64,000 nt of DNA from MGIIb-P sp963934015. GTDB taxonomy: Archaea; Thermoplasmatota; Poseidoniia; Poseidoniales; Thalassarchaeaceae. The stretch spans positions 25,976 to 89,975 of the forward strand of contig CAWVWT010000005.1 of assembly GCA_963934015.1 (NCBI GenBank). Reading direction: 5' to 3'. The notes under the pieces were generated by a model. That model made no database searches. It had not been told where the DNA came from and worked only from the letters and a program-made list of their open reading frames with translations. Both the position numbers and the translations under genes were made by a program. Of the stretch, positions 62,430-64,000 are shown piece by piece; position 1 is the first letter of the stretch; every line of letters begins with the position of its first letter.

Positions 62430-63443
62430 TTAGATGATTTCAGGAGCCTCATCTTCACCCTTAGCGAGTTCATCCATAAGATTCTCAACAATCACATTGA
62501 ACGCTAGTGCAGTTTCACCTTCGGGATCGGCGACAATTCGGTGTACACCATCATCCCCACCACGGACAACACCCGGGTCAAATGGTAACGCTCCCAAAAA
62601 TGGCACCTCAAATTCGATCGCTGCTGCTTCTCCACCACCTTGCTTGAATAGATTGAGGGTGACTGACCAATCTCCATTATCATCAGCTGTGGCTTGCAAA
62701 GGCAACCCCTGTGGACCGATGACGGTGACTTCGCTGTTGGAATCAGCCTTACCTCTCAACGTGTATCCACTCATGTTCTCAACCACTCCTAAAATAGGAA
62801 TTTTAACAGTTTTTGAGAAATTAATCGACTTTCGACTGTCGAGAAGAGCAACGTCTTGTGGAGTGGTTACAATCACCATTCCATCGATATTGGGCAGATA
62901 TTGAGCGACTGTTAGAGGCTCATCACTGGTCCCTGGTGGGAAATCGATGATGAGGGCGTCAAGTTTACCCCATGCGACATCGCCGATGAATTGCTGAATT
63001 GCACCCAATTTGATTGGGCCACGCCAAATCACAGGCTTATCTGGATCTTCCAATAGGAATGCCATGGACATCACCTTGAGGCCGTTTGGCCCATCAGCAG
63101 GATGAATTTGGTTATCCTCTACATGCAGTTCAGTGTCTTCAATACCGAGCATCTTCGGGATGTTTGGTCCCGTGATGTCAATATCGAGGATGCCTACCTT
63201 CTTTCCTTGCCTTGCCAAACTCAGGGCCAGACCGGTCGCAACAGTCGATTTCCCAACACCACCCTTGCCAGAAAGAACCATGACTTTGTATCCAATATCT
63301 TCAGCGAGGCGGGTCATTCGAAGTTTGCGACGCATCTGCGCATAGGCCTGTTCCATCTGTGCCTTTTCATCAGCAGATGCTGGTGCTGGCTCAGCCTTCT
63401 CCTCACCTTCTTCAGGATTGTGATGTGAAATGGGGCCACTCAT
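62430..63443 (-). CDS. Mrp/NBP35-family Fe-S cluster carrier ATPase with atypical insertion
   Basis: About 337 residues. Deviant Walker A SGKGGVGKSTVATGLA near residue 58, DIDITGPNIPKMLG, DFPPGTSDEPLTV and TTPQDVALLDSRKS are clear Mrp motifs. The usual CPxC cluster motif after ENMSG is missing; in its place residues 227-268 read like an Ig/Big-type beta-strand segment (SNSEVTVIGPQGLPLQATAD then GDWSVTLN), after which GGGEAAAIEFEVPFLGALP resumes the family sequence. ATG 63443 is chosen; the upstream extension to 63485 lacks family sequence. The cluster-carrying role is therefore doubtful. Confidence 0.9.
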   Translation of the reverse strand: MSGPISHHNPEEGEEKAEPAPASADEKAQMEQAYAQMRRKLRMTRLAEDIGYKVMVLSGKGGVGKSTVATGLALSLARQGKKVGILDIDITGPNIPKMLGIEDTELHVEDNQIHPADGPNGLKVMSMAFLLEDPDKPVIWRGPIKLGAIQQFIGDVAWGKLDALIIDFPPGTSDEPLTVAQYLPNIDGMVIVTTPQDVALLDSRKSINFSKTVKIPILGVVENMSGYTLRGKADSNSEVTVIGPQGLPLQATADDNGDWSVTLNLFKQGGGEAAAIEFEVPFLGALPFDPGVVRGGDDGVHRIVADPEGETALAFNVIVENLMDELAKGEDEAPEII

Positions 63444-63556
63444 GTCGCTCTCTCTGAGAACGCCGACCAAACACCCGTACTTCAAGGCGTGGCTACTCCC
63501 TAATCACTTAATATCGCGGAAAGGATTGATAAAACCCTAGATGTGGTCCGTTGGTC

Positions 63557-63919
63557 ATGCGTGTTCTGTTCGTCTGTGTAGGCAACACCTGCCGCAGCCA
63601 AATGGCTGAAGGCTGGGCTCGTCACCTTGGAATCGAAGCGGCTAGTGCTGGAACACATTCTGGTTCTACTATAGCCGTCAATGCGGTTGCCGTTATGGCT
63701 GAGAAAGGGATCGACATATCTGAACAAATCCCATCTCAAATTGATGATTTCGATTACCTTGATTTCGACAAAGTGTTCAGTATGGGTTGTGGTGTTAAAT
63801 GTCCCAATATTCCACTTGATGGTGATTGGCAATTGGATGACCCGGTCGGTCAGAGTATCGATGCTTATCGGAAAACACGTGATGAGATTGAAACTCAAGT
63901 GCGGGCTCTAATCGAATGA
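63557..63919 (+). CDS. ArsC-type arsenate reductase / low-molecular-weight phosphatase fold
   Basis: 120 residues. N-terminal CVGNTCRSQMAEGW is the CX5R phosphate loop. SMGCGVKCPNIPLDGDWQLDDP carries the two further Cys of thioredoxin-coupled ArsC, so arsenate reductase is favoured over tyrosine phosphatase. Final segment SIDAYRKTRDEIETQV is also ArsC-like. ATG 63557 is chosen; a TTG at 63551 would add two residues. It lies directly before the convergent tRNA-Gly gene. Confidence 0.9.
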   Translation: MRVLFVCVGNTCRSQMAEGWARHLGIEAASAGTHSGSTIAVNAVAVMAEKGIDISEQIPSQIDDFDYLDFDKVFSMGCGVKCPNIPLDGDWQLDDPVGQSIDAYRKTRDEIETQVRALIE

Positions 63920-63920
63920 T

Positions 63921-63995
63921 TGGTACGAGTGCCGAGATTTGAACTCGGGTTCAGGCGTTGGCAACGCCCGGTGATAACCACTACACTACACTCGT
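63921..63995 (-). tRNA. tRNA-Gly (anticodon GCC)
   Basis: Minus-strand cloverleaf: acceptor ACGAGTG/CACTCGT, anticodon stem GGGCG/CGCCT around loop TTGCCAA (anticodon GCC), T stem CCGAG/CTCGG with loop TTCAAAT, discriminator A. The terminal CCA is encoded (63921-63923 on the plus strand read TGG), unlike in the tRNA-Gly at 123-194. No intron. Confidence 0.95.
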
Positions 63996-64000
63996 GTAAA

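Noticed and set aside
1..64000. CRISPR arrays, insertion sequences or prophage
   Set aside because: No regularly spaced repeats, transposase motifs or terminal inverted repeats were seen; the only long exact repeat is the carrier domain pair.

Overview
The window looks like a chromosome segment of a marine planktonic euryarchaeon, most probably Marine Group II (Ca. Poseidoniales) or a close relative. Archaeal markers are Orc1/Cdc6, a GTP-dependent dephospho-CoA kinase domain, Bud32, an archaeal EF-Tu-like factor, a TATA-binding-protein-like protein and a FlaI/FlaJ (Tad-like) pilus operon. They sit among many bacterial-type metabolic genes. Giant surface proteins, small winged-helix proteins, frequent TTG starts and very tight packing also fit. 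The taxonomic call is an inference; no rRNA gene is present.

Region 1 (1-18554, mostly minus strand): a tRNA-Gly, then a minus-strand gene series that reads, in transcription order, giant secreted protein, unknown protein, TBP-like protein, TatD-like hydrolase, FabI-type enoyl reductase, a 2761-residue fatty-acid/PUFA-type megasynthase and a phosphopantetheinyl transferase. The last three form a nearly complete bacterial-style type I fatty acid (or polyketide) synthase module in an archaeon. It is the most striking system here.

Region 2 (18.6-35.4 kb): stand-alone ThiI-type PP-loop protein, acyl-CoA thioesterase, EF-Tu-like factor, PfkB kinase, biotin carboxylase, CysJ-like flavin reductase, metallo-beta-lactamase-fold protein, Orc1/Cdc6 with a gene-free AT-rich upstream stretch, glycosyltransferase, a PPAT-dephospho-CoA kinase fusion, a GC-rich structured segment that is probably a non-coding RNA, and two winged-helix proteins.

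Region 3 (35.6-47.9 kb): class I fructose-bisphosphate aldolase, a six-zinc-knuckle protein, a CrtI-like oxidoreductase with a ferredoxin, MoaE/MoaC, class II fructose bisphosphatase, then a cluster resembling aerobic CoA-ester ring degradation or beta-oxidation: two crotonases, a BoxB-like di-iron epoxidase, a 3-hydroxyacyl-CoA dehydrogenase and an aldehyde dehydrogenase.

Region 4 (47.9-64 kb): a Tad/archaellum-like pilus operon (two pilin-like proteins, two FlaJ/TadC membrane proteins, one FlaI/TadA ATPase), an ABC exporter, another crotonase, XTP pyrophosphatase, CrcB, Bud32, quinolinate synthase, a PAP2-beta-propeller membrane protein, an Mrp ATPase with an unusual insertion, an ArsC-type reductase and a second tRNA-Gly.

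Between co-oriented genes there recur short perfect hairpins with different arm sequences but one architecture (6-7 bp arms ending CC, a three-base centre usually TAC/TAT or its complement, then GG). Two of them end one or two bases before a start codon. I know of no description of this element. Six convergent gene pairs meet with zero gap or a 4-base stop-codon overlap, so such junctions leave no room for separate terminators.
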